From Macrophomina tecta (Eukaryota; Ascomycota; Dothideomycetes; Botryosphaeriales; Botryosphaeriaceae), in assembly GCA_024180945.1 (NCBI GenBank), contig JAKSGN010000023.1, forward strand, positions 744,001 through 808,000: 64,000 nt of DNA, written 5' to 3'. Position 1 is the first letter of the stretch; each line of letters begins with the position of its first letter. This document shows positions 10,823 to 21,700 of the stretch, one piece after another. The notes under the pieces were generated by a model that saw only the letters and a list, made by a program, of their open reading frames with translations, was not told the DNA's origin and made no database searches. Made by a program: the position numbers and the translations under genes.

Positions 10823-13800
10823 ACCTCCCCCCCGGTGTGACGAAAAACCCTGTGTGCCGAAAAAAGCCCGAGGTACTTCGAGTTTGCAGCAACTTCATAG
10901 GCGTATCTATGTAGAAATTCTTATAAACTATGCTGGGAATATTCTACGCCATTTAATCTACTTGCGAAATGTTTTAAATTTAATATTACACAGGCGTGGC
11001 TGCTCCCTTACCTGATTTCTACAGGATGAGTCTTGATGCCGCGAACGATATTGCTCTACTATAGCACCACAGATGCTTTTTTCTGCTAGAAAATCTAGTT
11101 GGAGAGACGCATATATCCTCCGGTGTTATACCGCGTACTGTAATACTACTAGCAGCAGGATACGTGGTGTAGTAGGAGAGTCCGCCACGCAGGGCGGTAC
11201 TTGTCAGCGCAGCTTTGGCCAATCTCGGCTAGCCGCGATGCGCTGAGCTGTTCTTACTAAGTACGAAGACTGCGCGTAAAGCAAGATCAGCTTGTTTTTT
11301 TTACTGTTGCGAATGGAAACAGCAGCCGAGTTTACGACCTGTTCGCTTGTAGCGCACGGTCCATGTTGCAATAGCTTTACCCGATGGTTACCAGCTGATG
11401 CTGGTACGTTACAGGGGTCTAGTTCAAGGTTTTTGATTCTCGTCACTGCACGCATCATTTGATCTGTTATTCACAGCATGAAAACAAGACGCTATTAAAA
11501 AGCAGATAGATATTAAAAGTGCTGTCTAGGCTACGAAGCTTTTCTACGGAATCTTTCCTTTAGACGCATGACGATTGAGCTTTTCTTATTTCCCTGCCTG
11601 CTGCTTGCTGATTCGGATCGGGTTTCAGGACGGACGACGTCACCAACGGGTGTCCTATCGTTGTGAACCGGTTTCTGGCTTTGCTCGAGCCTAGCTTGTG
11701 TTGCTTCTTGCTGCATGGCTGAGAAGTGACTGAGACAGGCCGTAGTTGTTGGGTGCTGAGGACCGAGCGCCTGTTCGAAGCCGTTGCATGCTCGCTGGTA
11801 CAGCTCGCTTGCTTCTTCGTACCGCTGCTGTTGGTGTAAAAGATAAGCGAGGTTGTAGACAGAGATGAGCGTATGCGGGTGCCGCTCCCCCAGCTCCTTC
11901 TCCCTCCCTTCCAGCGCCCGCCGGTTCAGCTCCTCCGCCTCGCCGTACTTCCCCTGATCCCGCAGCACCATCGCCAAGTTGTTCACGCTCGTCAGCGTAT
12001 CCGGGTGCCGCTCCCCCAGCTCCTTCTCCCTCCCTTCCAGCGCCCGCCGGTGAAGCTCCTCCGCCTCGCCGTACTTCCCCTGATCCTGCAGCACGTTCGC
12101 CAGGTTACTCACGCTCGTCAGCGTTGAAGGGTGCTGTATGCCCAGCTTCTTCTCCTTCCCTTCCAGCGCCCGCCGGTTCAGCTCCTCCGCCTCGCCGTAC
12201 TTCCCCTGATCCCGCAGCACCATCGCCAAGTTGTTCACGCTCGTCAGCGTATCTGGGTGCCGCACCCCCAGCTCCTTCTCGCACCCTTCAAGCGCCCGCC
12301 GGTTCAGCTCCTCTGCCTCGCCGTACTTTCCCTGAGCCCGCAGCACGCTCGCCAGGTTGCTCACGCTCGTCAGCGTATAAGGGTGCTGCACCCCCAGCTC
12401 CTTCTGGTACCCTTCCAGCGCCCGCCGGTGAAGCTCCTCTGCCTCGCCGTACTTCCCCTGACCCTGCAGCACGCTCGCCAGGTTGCTCACGCTCGTCAGC
12501 GTAGAAGGGTGCTGCACTCCCAGCTCCTTCTCGCACCCTTCCAGCGCCCGCCGGTGAAGCTCCTCTGTCTCGCCGTACTTCCCCTGATCCTGCAGCACCG
12601 TCGCCAGGTTGCTCACGCTCGTCAGCGTATCTGGGTGCCGCACCCCCAGCTCCTTCTCGCACCTTTCAATCGCCCGCCGGTTCAGCTCCTCCGCCTCGCC
12701 GTACTTCCCCTGATCCCGCAGCACCATCGCCAAGTTGTTCACGCTCGTCAGCGTATCCGGGTGCCGCTCCCCCAGCTCCTTCTCCCTCCCTTCCAGCGCC
12801 CGCCGGTGAAGCTCCTCCGCCTCGACGTACTTCCCCTGATATCCCAGCACTAACGCCAGGTTGCTCACGCTCGTCAGTATTAATTCGTTATCTAGGCCTA
12901 ACACACGCTCTCTAACTGCGACCGCCTTTCTTGCTATCCTTTCCCCCGCCTTGTAGTCTCCTTTCATGCACATATACCACCCGACATTTGCAAGGACCTG
13001 GGCTAAGTTCTTTAGCAACTCGTCGGTCGCTGCCTCAGCGTCAAGAAGCCACTCTACATGGGGGAATAGCTGCTGACAACGGCCCCAGTTCTCAAACTCT
13101 CCAGTAGGAAACTCTCGTGCCATCAGCTCTACAAACTCTCCCTTCCACCGCTCCACCTCGCCAGACGACGACAGCCACACCCGCGTGCAGAACTGCACGA
13201 GAGCATGCATCTCACACGTGTCGGGCGCGGCCGTTTCGGCTATAAGCGAGTACGCTCGTAGAATGTCGAAGTCCTCGTTAAACGTGTCGTCAGCCTCGTC
13301 TTCGTAGCCCGGCTCTACTGCGGCTCTCCTGGACTCTCGGAGTATCGACTCCAGGATGCCTTGCGGATTAAAGAAGCTCATGAGCGACAGCAGATCAGCA
13401 GCAGAGGGCCGCTCTTGCCGGATACGCTCGAACGATATTTGCCATGTCGTCACAACCGAGTTCGATGCACTTGCGTCCCGACGCAAGTCGCCTGCGTCCC
13501 GATGTAGTAGGTTTTCTCTTTTCTTGTCGTTTGCGCGAAACTCGGCCAGATAGTCTTATATTGTCATGCGGGCTCGCCGGTTAATGTAGGCAGCAGCCTG
13601 CGTGATTGCAAGAGGCGTGTGGTCGAGAGCACGCAGCAGATCCACCGCGCCTTCTTCGGCCGACGTGTCGTGCAGCTTGTTGCGGAGAAGCTGCAAGCCC
13701 TGACTCTTATCCATCACGCGCACCTCTTTAATGTAATTATGATTTCCTACCAGCTTGAACGCCGCGTCCTTGTTCCGGGATGTGACTAGAATCGATCCGT

Positions 13801-14640
13801 TGCAGCTTTGAGGGAGGTATGTCGCCAGCGATGCCGACGCGCCTTCGAGTGGCTCGTCCTGCCCGTGCGCTCGCGATGGGAACAAAGTCTCAATATTGTC
13901 GGCGTTGTCTACGATCATCGTCCATCGCCCGTTCGCCTCGTCGCACAGCCAGTTGCTGACCAGTCGCAGAACGTCCGCTTTTGGATCGTGTCGCCCAGGA
14001 AGCGCGAGCCTGTCTGCGAGGGCTCCTGTACGCTTCTTCGAACCGGGCCCTGGTGCTGGCGTGCACCCAGAGCACGTGCGTGCGCGGCGTCGCATCGCGG
14101 ATACTATGCGCATACCGGATGGCGAGCTGCGACTTTCTTTGGTTCGTTAGCACTGCGGTATTCGAGAAGCGGACGTTGACATACCCTACGCCACCGAGGC
14201 CGACAAGCGCCGCCCGGGCGCCAGGGCCCGCGCACCTGTCGCGGATCCACGCTAAGATCTCGGGCCGGTCCACGAAGTCAGGGTCTGGGGCGAACGGGAC
14301 GTTGGAGAAGGGCTCGCGCTTGCGGGTAGGAGCATCTGTGGGCGTGTGTCAGCCACGGCTTTATGACTGTTGCTCAACGCATTCACCTCGTCCGGACGAA
14401 GCGCTGATGTGGAAGTTCGTCGTTCCGCCGGCGGCGGTGTAGGCGCCAGGAATGTTGACATGGCCGTCAAGATTTCCGTGGAAGGTGCTCATTCTCTGCT
14501 CTGCGCGCGAGGCTCACATCTGGCTCCAGTGAGGACGATGGAGTTGGGAACTTGGTGAGCTACGAGCTGAACTGTTGGCGATGCGATCCCCACTTGGCGG
14601 GGCTCAGCCGCGGTCGACGCAGCCTAGCTCGTATAACGAT
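10823..14640 (+). repeat. left arm of the long inverted repeat
   Basis: The reverse complement of this arm matches about 18555-22963. Homology covers the terminal 700 bases, the NLR coding region, both NLR introns and at least 100 bases of NLR promoter (the shared CTGCGTCGACCGCGGCTGAGCC-like block near 14600). It is shorter than the other arm because it has fewer TPR units. Confidence 0.85.
11531..14492 (-). pseudogene. NLR-1: NB-ARC/TPR protein with N-terminal amyloid-like motif, decayed
   Basis: The structure matches the intact NLR at 18783-22254: exon 1 14492-14387, exon 2 14335-14185, then 14136-11531, with introns GTGAAT...CCACAG (51 nt) and GTATGT...CAAAG (48 nt). The N-terminus begins MSTFHGNLDGHVNIPGAY and ends GGTTNFHI, a version of the motif shared with the hydrolase next door. 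A one-base insertion near 14018-14022 shifts the frame in the NB-ARC region, and CAA has become TAA at 13558-13556. Downstream, VTTWQISFERIRQERPSA and the cysteine-rich linker are kept. The TPR tract has eight near-identical 42-residue units (EAEELNRRALEG type) plus a degenerate last one. The gene cannot make a full-length receptor. It is divergent from the hydrolase gene, 617 bases away. Confidence 0.85.
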
Positions 14641-15109
14641 GAGCATCTTCCACGAGGCTTTGGAGCTACCCAGCAGGCAGCGAGCCGTATTAAAGCACCC
14701 TCCCACAGTCCGCTAGTGGTAGAGGTATGCTTAATTTGCTAAGCCTGATGATTAAGTTGAGCCGCCTGCTAAGCTCTGCTTTGTCGCTCGGTGCGTCTTG
14801 GCACTTGGGACCAGGGTGGGACAGGTCTGGGCGCGGACTGCCACGCAGTCTCGTTCCCCGCTTCGTATTCTTGCCACCCTGTCCTATCGGTATCCTGATC
14901 ATTCATGGAGGCTGCGCCATATAACTCAACCTGTTAACACTCCAATCCATCGTATGCTCTACCCAGCACTATCTACCTAATCGCATGAGTGAGCCAAGGT
15001 GTCGGCTTCTTCAACGTCGTCACCTACGTCATGACTTTCCTCAGGAAATCCGCGCACTCACCAGGGTCTCGCACTGAAGTCACTTCTGGGTCTGACACAG
15101 GAGCTAACA
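14493..15109. promoter_or_regulatory. shared divergent promoter region between NLR-1 and SesB-like gene
   Basis: This 617-base interval separates two divergent start codons. The NLR-1 side resembles the upstream region of NLR-2 (TCATCCTCACTGGAGCCAG-type and GAGCCTCGC blocks). A 16-base copy of the NLR start (ATGAGCATCTTCCACG) is present on the plus strand at 14639 but leads to no motif. Divergent control of receptor and effector is plausible but not shown. Confidence 0.45.
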
Positions 15110-16183
15110 ATGAGCTGTAAGCAGCTTGCTAGATGTCTGGCCGTTACTAATAGCGATAGATATGCGACCGATGGATCAATCGGGATCAGGGTCGTCGCTG
15201 ATCCTCCGGATGCAGTTGTTGAGTAGGAACCCCGCGGCATAGCTTCTCGCTGTACGCTGACCTGTGCTTCTAGTATCGTCTTTGTTCATGGACTCACGGG
15301 AAACCGCGACAAGACATGGACGCATCGCAACGGAATCTTCTGGCCAGGCACCCTCCTCTCGCAAGACTTTCCCCGTGCTCGCATTATGACATTCGGATAC
15401 GACGCTGACGTTGTCCGCTTCTGGACCATCGCAAGCTTAAATCGGCTAGACGACCATGCGAAGTCATTAGCGTACGCACTCCTCGATCAGCGAGCACACA
15501 TAGGCCAACGACCGATTATATTCATTGCTCACAGTCTTGGGGGCTTGGTGTGTGAGGAAGCTCTGAATCTAAGCAACAAACGACAGAACTTGGGGACCGT
15601 TCTGTCTAATACGTTAGGCATCGTGTTCATGGGTACTCCTCATGGAGGCTCACGTGTGGCAAAATGGGGAAACACTGTGGCAAGATACGTGAACATCTTC
15701 CGTGGCACAAACCAGGAGATCTTGCGAAATCTACAGCCGGGCTCCTCGGACCTGCAGAGGACTGAAGAAGACTTTCAGAATATGCTTCGGCGCGACGACA
15801 TCAAGCTCAAGATATACTGCTTCTACGAGGCTCTCAAGATGGACGACAGGATTGGCAAGATTGTGGAACGAGAGTCTGCGATACTGCCTGCATACGACAA
15901 CTGCAGCATCAATGCAGATCATCGGGACATGACAAAGTTCACCGGGAGAGCGGACCCGGGGTATGGACAGGTCCGAGGTGTGCTAGAAAGATGGATGCAG
16001 GAGTTTGAGAGTGAGGTTAGCCACTCGGATGCTAGCGAAGCGGAGAACGCATCAAAGACCAACGATAGGGCTGGCGAAAGAACTTCATATCATGGCCCTG
16101 TCTTCAACGGTGCCATCTCCGGTCGGTATGTGATCCCCGCTCACACCACCGGTGGTACGGTTACCTTCAATTTCCCTGGATGA
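15110..16183 (+). CDS. SesB-like alpha/beta hydrolase with C-terminal amyloid-like motif
   Basis: Two exons, 15110-15222 and 15274-16183, are joined by a 51-nt intron (donor GTAGGA, branch GCTGAC, acceptor TTCTAG), giving 340 residues. Splicing creates the family signature AVVDIVFVHGLTGNRDKTW. The nucleophile elbow is AHSLGG, followed by GIVFMGTPHGG; the likely catalytic histidine lies in NADHRDMTKF. After a polar linker (SDASEAENASKTNDRAG) the protein ends in FNGAISGRYVIPAHTTGG then TVTFNFPG, matching the N-termini of both NLRs. In the known fungal sesB systems a lipase-like effector is activated when an NLR templates its amyloid motif, leading to cell death. Here effector and NLR share a locus and a motif, which supports that role. 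The start has A at -3; an alternative upstream exon cannot be excluded. Confidence 0.85.
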
Positions 16184-16680
16184 TCCAGACGCGTTCAGTA
16201 GTCAATGCTAGTCTATCCATTTGTGCATCTTACGATCATGCGAGCAGCGAACATTGTTCCATCAAGGTAGTTAGTCATCTCAGCTGGCTTTCCAGCTGGG
16301 ACTTGTATTGCAACCGGCTTGCTCGGTATACCCCCAAACCCAAGTGCTGCTGTTGTTCGACAGGCCCACGATCACAGTCCTCATCCTCTGCCAGCATTCT
16401 GTTCTGTCTAGTGTTCATAGCCGAATTGATGAGTATGAATAACAGCTTGACGATACGTGTATGACAAAATGCCTAACAACAGGTACGAGGTATTGACGGC
16501 AGATTTGGCTGCGTAATGCGTAAGGCGAAGAAATTCTATAGTGTTCCGGTACTTTCTTTGTAAAGCACTGGCGAGACAGTTGACGCCTCTGTTCGCGCTC
16601 TCCGGTATAACTAGTTCACCCACCGCCTTTAATCCTTATAGTGCAGTTGTTTTACGTTGTGTACAGTTGGCTTGTCCATA
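16184..16680. other. intergenic between SesB-like gene and transposase
   Basis: The interval should hold two convergent 3' ends. I searched it and 18370-18560 for matching inverted repeats that would make the transposase a separate nested transposon and found none by eye. Confidence 0.45.
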
Positions 16681-18366
16681 TCAAACACCCCCGCAAAATT
16701 TCAGAACAGAGCAGTAACCCCCCAGCCCTAGTGCCTGGATCTCATCCTCTGCAGCTTCCGCTTCGCTCTTCCTTTTCCTTTTGGCCTGCGCTACTGCCGG
16801 CGTAGCGCTTTTGCGCTTGGGACCGCGTTTCCCCTTGACCACTGCAGCTTCTTTCGCATCACGCTTCGCCTGTGCTTCAACGATATCCTCATAGCTCATC
16901 ACTTTTGCCTTCCCGACTACTGTTGACCTACCCGATTTACGGCGATTGCTTTCGTTGTTCTGCTCGAACAAGAGCCGATTCTCGTCGAGAAGGAGGGCGC
17001 GTTCGGCAAAGGATTTATGAGCAGCATCCACCAGCTTCCGTAGGCGTTGTCTGCTCGGACCATCGAGCGCACGAATGTCCTGCTCGATTCTGTCATGTAG
17101 CAAACTGAGGGCCTCTGACGTCACTGGCGTTTGGAGTTCATCGCCTCGCGGACAAGAACCCGCATTCACCTCGTCTTCCTGAGGAATACGAAGCTCGGCT
17201 AGTGGCTTCTGGATTCCTCGGAGTACCTTGTCTGGGCTGAACGGATACAAACCTGCCTTTGCCCAGCCTGACTTGATGTTCCGCGGGGTAAGTGCCTGTT
17301 CCCGTGCACGGCTATAGAGAGACGTGAAATGCTGCTTGCCAACTGTGTTTGCACCTCCGCGATACAATCGTTCAACCTGTTCGCGATACGCCGCCTTGAG
17401 TGGGCCAAAGACTCCGACATCACAGGGCTGGAGCTTATGAGAGGTGTGAGATGGGATGCGGCAGAGGATGATATTGTTCTCAAAACAATATTGCATGACC
17501 TCGAGCGACTCGTGTGTCCCGAAGCCATCACAGATCAGGATACGTGGCTTCTGGTTCGCCTGTGACTTGGTCTGCGGGTCAAACACATGCTTGACCCAGT
17601 CCAAGCTGATTCTGGAATCGGTATACCCAGACTGGGAACATGCAAAACGCCATCCAGGAGTGGGATGCGTAGTCCATGTGTTTCGATGGGTTGCCGCTGG
17701 CCAGATAACTAGTGGATAGAGAGACCTACCATCTGCAGAAATGCACTCAATTGCTGTCACGGTCATGCGCTTGACGCCCGCACCCCTGTAGGTTCGCAGG
17801 TCATCCTTACTTACCAGGACCTTAAGGGAAGCGAGCATGCTTAACATGACACCCGTTTCGTCCATGTTGTAGACATTCTCCGGCACAATGACGGGATCAT
17901 GTAGCTCCTTCCCGATGATCTCAAACCAGTGCGATATCTTATCGTGGATGTTATTATCGTGTCGATTCCAGTCCAGCGCCTTGACCCTTTTCGCTTTAAG
18001 CTCGGGATGGCGACTGCAGAAGGCCTGCGGCCAGTTCTTGCCTGGATGGCGGATCGTTTCGTCCGTCGCAGGAGCTTGGAAGACGGAGGAGCGCTGACGT
18101 GCAATGACGAGCGCTAGCGAACGTAGGTACTTGAGTGGAACGGGAAAGCCGTTGTTAGACATTCGTAACAGGTATTCAACAAGGGCCTTCTCTTCCGAAG
18201 GGCTGAGGTACTGTTGACTCTTTGCTTTATCTTCCCTCGAGGGCCGTCCGTGTGCGCGGTGCCACAGCGTAGAGATAGGGACATTACTGGACTCTGATAG
18301 GGCAGTATACGTTTTAGGTTTCGAGGGTCCAAGGCCTTCGGACAGCACAGCACTGGCGGGATCCAT
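16681..18366 (-). CDS. pogo/Fot-type DDE1 transposase inside the 12-kb element
   Basis: The likely start is the methionine of MDPASAVLSEGLGPSKPKTY at 18366, giving about 561 residues; the frame is open to 18693, but that extension overlaps DNA shared with the NLR promoter and is probably not coding. Parts in order: a helix-turn-helix (psq-like) N-terminus, a CENP-B-type second HTH beginning LSPSEEKALVEYLLRMSNNG, then the DDE1 core with acidic positions in NVYNMDETGVM, ILICDGFGTHES and HKLQPCDVGVFGPLK. The C-terminus is very basic (GKRGPKRKSATP and AKRKRKSEAEA), a likely nuclear signal. All catalytic residues are present and the frame is uninterrupted. No private terminal repeats are visible, so it may be the transposase of the whole 12-kb unit. 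Confidence 0.85.
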   Translation of the reverse strand: MDPASAVLSEGLGPSKPKTYTALSESSNVPISTLWHRAHGRPSREDKAKSQQYLSPSEEKALVEYLLRMSNNGFPVPLKYLRSLALVIARQRSSVFQAPATDETIRHPGKNWPQAFCSRHPELKAKRVKALDWNRHDNNIHDKISHWFEIIGKELHDPVIVPENVYNMDETGVMLSMLASLKVLVSKDDLRTYRGAGVKRMTVTAIECISADGRSLYPLVIWPAATHRNTWTTHPTPGWRFACSQSGYTDSRISLDWVKHVFDPQTKSQANQKPRILICDGFGTHESLEVMQYCFENNIILCRIPSHTSHKLQPCDVGVFGPLKAAYREQVERLYRGGANTVGKQHFTSLYSRAREQALTPRNIKSGWAKAGLYPFSPDKVLRGIQKPLAELRIPQEDEVNAGSCPRGDELQTPVTSEALSLLHDRIEQDIRALDGPSRQRLRKLVDAAHKSFAERALLLDENRLLFEQNNESNRRKSGRSTVVGKAKVMSYEDIVEAQAKRDAKEAAVVKGKRGPKRKSATPAVAQAKRKRKSEAEAAEDEIQALGLGGYCSVLKFCGGV

Positions 18367-18782
18367 TCTACGATGCTGATCATGATGGGGGGTGAGAGTC
18401 AAGCTGCAGCGCCAGGCAGCAGACTCAGAGACCACGTGGCTGGATTGGCCTATCGATGCTTCTAGAATTCTTCCGCGACTCGCTTTTCGGCATGAAGAAA
18501 ATCCGAACTCATTGTGAAGAACAATACTAGAAGCATTGCCTTGTTGCACGGCGTAAGAAAATATCGCCTCCATCATAACGTCTGATGCTATGGTTAGCCA
18601 TGAGCAGCTTTTGAAGCCTAGTAGATGAGGCCCGTCGTTACACAAGCCAGGATGTGTCGACTGCGGCTGAGCCCCCGGCGGCGAGGCTGACATGGTCAGC
18701 AGCTCAGCTCAGGGCCCTTGGGTTTTCTGACTCCATCATCCCTCACCGGAGTCAGGCGCGAGCCTCGCTTTGAAGGCAGAAA

Positions 18783-21700
18783 ATGAGCATCTTCCAGGGA
18801 AATCTTGACGGCCAGTTTGTTATCCCTGGCACCCACACCTCAGCCGGCGGAACGACCAATTTTAACTTCGGCTATCCGCCGGGGCAAGGTAAATACGCTA
18901 ACCGACAGCCAGCAGCCCGCACCTCGAGGCTAACACAGGCCCATAGATGCCTCGACCCAGAAACGCGAGCCCTTCTCTACCGTCCCGTTCGCCCCAGACC
19001 CTGACTTTGTGGATCGGCCCGAGATCTTAGCGTGGATCCGCGACAGGTGCGCGGGCCCTGGCGCTCGGGCGGCGCTCGTCGGGCTCGGTGGCGTGGGGTA
19101 TGTCAACGTCTACTTCTCGAGTATCGCAGTGCTAACGATCCGAAGAAAGTCGCAGCTCGCCATCCAGTATGCGCATAGCATCCGCAATGCGACGCCGTAT
19201 ACGTATGTGTTCTGGGTGCACGCCAGCACCTGGGCTCGGTTCGAAGAAGCGTACAGGAGCCTCGCAGACAAGCTCGCGCTTCCAGGACGATACGATCCAA
19301 AGGCGGACGTTCTGCGGCTAGTCAGCAACTGGCTATGCGACGAGACGAACGGGCGATGGACGATGATCGTGGACAACGCCGACGATGTCGAGACGTTCTT
19401 TCCCTCGCGACCGCGCGGGCAGGGCGAGCCACTCGAAGGTAGGACGGCATCGCTGGCGACATACCTCCCTCAGAGCTACAACGGATCGATTCTAGTCACA
19501 TCCCGGAACAAGGACGCGGCGTTTAGGCTAGTAGGAAATTATAATTATATTAAGGAGGTGCGCGTGATGGATGAGAGTCAGGGCTTGCAGCTTCTCCGCA
19601 ACAAGCTGCGCGACACGTCGGCCGAAGAAGGCGCGGTAGATCTACTACGTGCTCTCGACCACACGCCTCTTGCAATCACGCAGGCTGCTGCCTACATTAA
19701 CCGGCGAGCCCGGATGACAATACAAGACTATCTGGCCGAATTTCGCGCAAACGACAAGAAAAGGGAAAACCTACTATATTGGGACGCAGGCGACTTGCGT
19801 CGGGACGCAAGTGCATCGAACTCGGTTGTGACGACATGGCAAATATCGTTCGAGCGCATCCGGCAAGAGCGGCCCTCTGCTACCGATCTGCTGTCGCTCA
19901 TGAGCTTCTTTAATCCGCAAGGCATTCTAGAGTCGATACTCCGAGAGTCCAGGAGAGCTGCAGTAGAGCCGGGCTACGAAGACGAGGCTGACCACACGTT
20001 TAACGAGGACTTCGACATTCTACGAGCGTACTCGCTTATAGCCGAAATGGCCGCGCCCGACACGTGTGAGATGCATGCTCTCGTGCAGTTCTGCACGCGG
20101 GTGTGGCTGTCGTCGTCTGGCGAGGTGGAGCGGTGGAAGGGAGAGTTTGTAGAGCTGATGGCACGAGAGTTTCCTACTGGAGAGTTTGAGAACTGGGGCC
20201 GTTGTCAGCAGTTATTCCCCCATGTAGAGTGGCTTCTTGACGCTGGGGCAGCGACCGATGAGTTGCTAAAGAACTTAGCCCAGGTCCTTGCAAATGTCGG
20301 GTGGTATATGTGCATGAAAGGAGACTACAAGGCGGGGGAAAGGGTAGCAAGAAAGGCGGTCGCAGTTAGAGAGCGTGTGTTAGGCCTAGATAACGAATTA
20401 ACACTGACGAGCGTGAACAAACTGGCGTTGGTGCTGGGGGATCAGGGGAAGTACGGCGAGGCGGAGGAGCTTCACCGGCGGGCGCTGGAAGGGAGGGAGA
20501 AGGAGATGGGGGAGCGGCACCCGCATACGCTAACGAGCGTGAACAACCTGGCGAACGTGCTGGGGGATCAGGGGAAGTACGACGAGGCGGAGGAGCTGAA
20601 CCGGCGGGCGCTGGAAGGGAGGAAGAAGGAGCTGGGGGAGCGGCACCCGGATACGCTGACGAGCGTGAACAACTTGGCGATGGTGCTGGGGGATCAGGGG
20701 AAGTACGGCGAGGCGGAGGAGCTTCAGCGGCGGGCGCTGGAAGGGAGGGAGAAGGAGCTGGGGGAGCGGCACCCGGATACGCTGACGAGCGTGAGCAACC
20801 TGGCGTCGGTGCTGCGGGGTCAGGGGAAGTACGGCGAGGCGGAGGAGCTTCACCGGCGGGCGCTGGAAGGGAGGGAGAAGGAGCTGGGGGAGCGGCACCC
20901 GGATACGCTGACGAGCGTGAGCAACCTGGCGTCGGTGCTGCGGGGTCAGGGGAAGTACGGCGAGGCAGAGGAGCTGAACCGGCGGGCGCTGGAAGGAAAG
21001 GAGAAGGAGCTGGGGGAGCGGCACCCTTCAACGCTGACGAGCGTGAACAACCTGGCGGGCGTGCTGGGGGATCAGGGGAAGTACGGCGAGGCGGAGGAGC
21101 TTCACCGGCGGGCGCTAGAAGGGAGGGAGAAGGAGCTGGGGATGCGGCACCCGGATACGCTGACGAGCGTGAACAACCTGGCATTGGTGCTGGGGGATCA
21201 GGGGAAGTACAGCGAGGCGGAGGAGCTTCAGCGGCGGGCGCTGGAAGGGTACGAGAAGGAGATGGGGGAGCGGCACCCGCATACGCTAACGAGCGTAAGC
21301 AACCTGGCGTTGGTGCTGCGGGGTCAGGGGAAGTACGGCGAGGCGGAGGAGCTTCAGCGGCGGGCGCTAGAAGGGAGTGAGAAGGAGCTAGGGGAACGGC
21401 ACCCGCATACGCTGACGAGCGTGAACAACCTAGCGGGCGTGCTGGGGGATCAGGGGAAGTACGGCGAGGCAGAGGAGCTTCACCGGCGGGCGCTGGAAGG
21501 GAAGGAGAAGGAGATGGGGGAGCGGCACCCTTCAACGCTAACGAGCGTGAACAACCTAGCGGGCGTGCTAGGGGATCAGGGGAAGTACGGCGAGGCGGAG
21601 GAGCTTCACCGGCGGGCGCTGGAAGGGAGGGAGAAGGAGCTGGGGAAGCGGCACCCGCATACGCTGACGAGCGTAAACAACCTGGCGAACGTGCTGGGGG

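Noticed and set aside
18367..18693. N-terminal extension of the internal transposase to 18693
   Set aside because: This stretch overlaps DNA shared with the NLR-1 promoter region, so it is more likely NLR upstream sequence than transposase coding.
20366..21535. A 389-residue Pro/Ala/Ser-rich ORF on the minus strand, and similar ORFs opposite NLR-1
   Set aside because: They are antisense shadows of the GC-rich TPR repeats; their regularity comes only from the 126-bp units on the coding strand.
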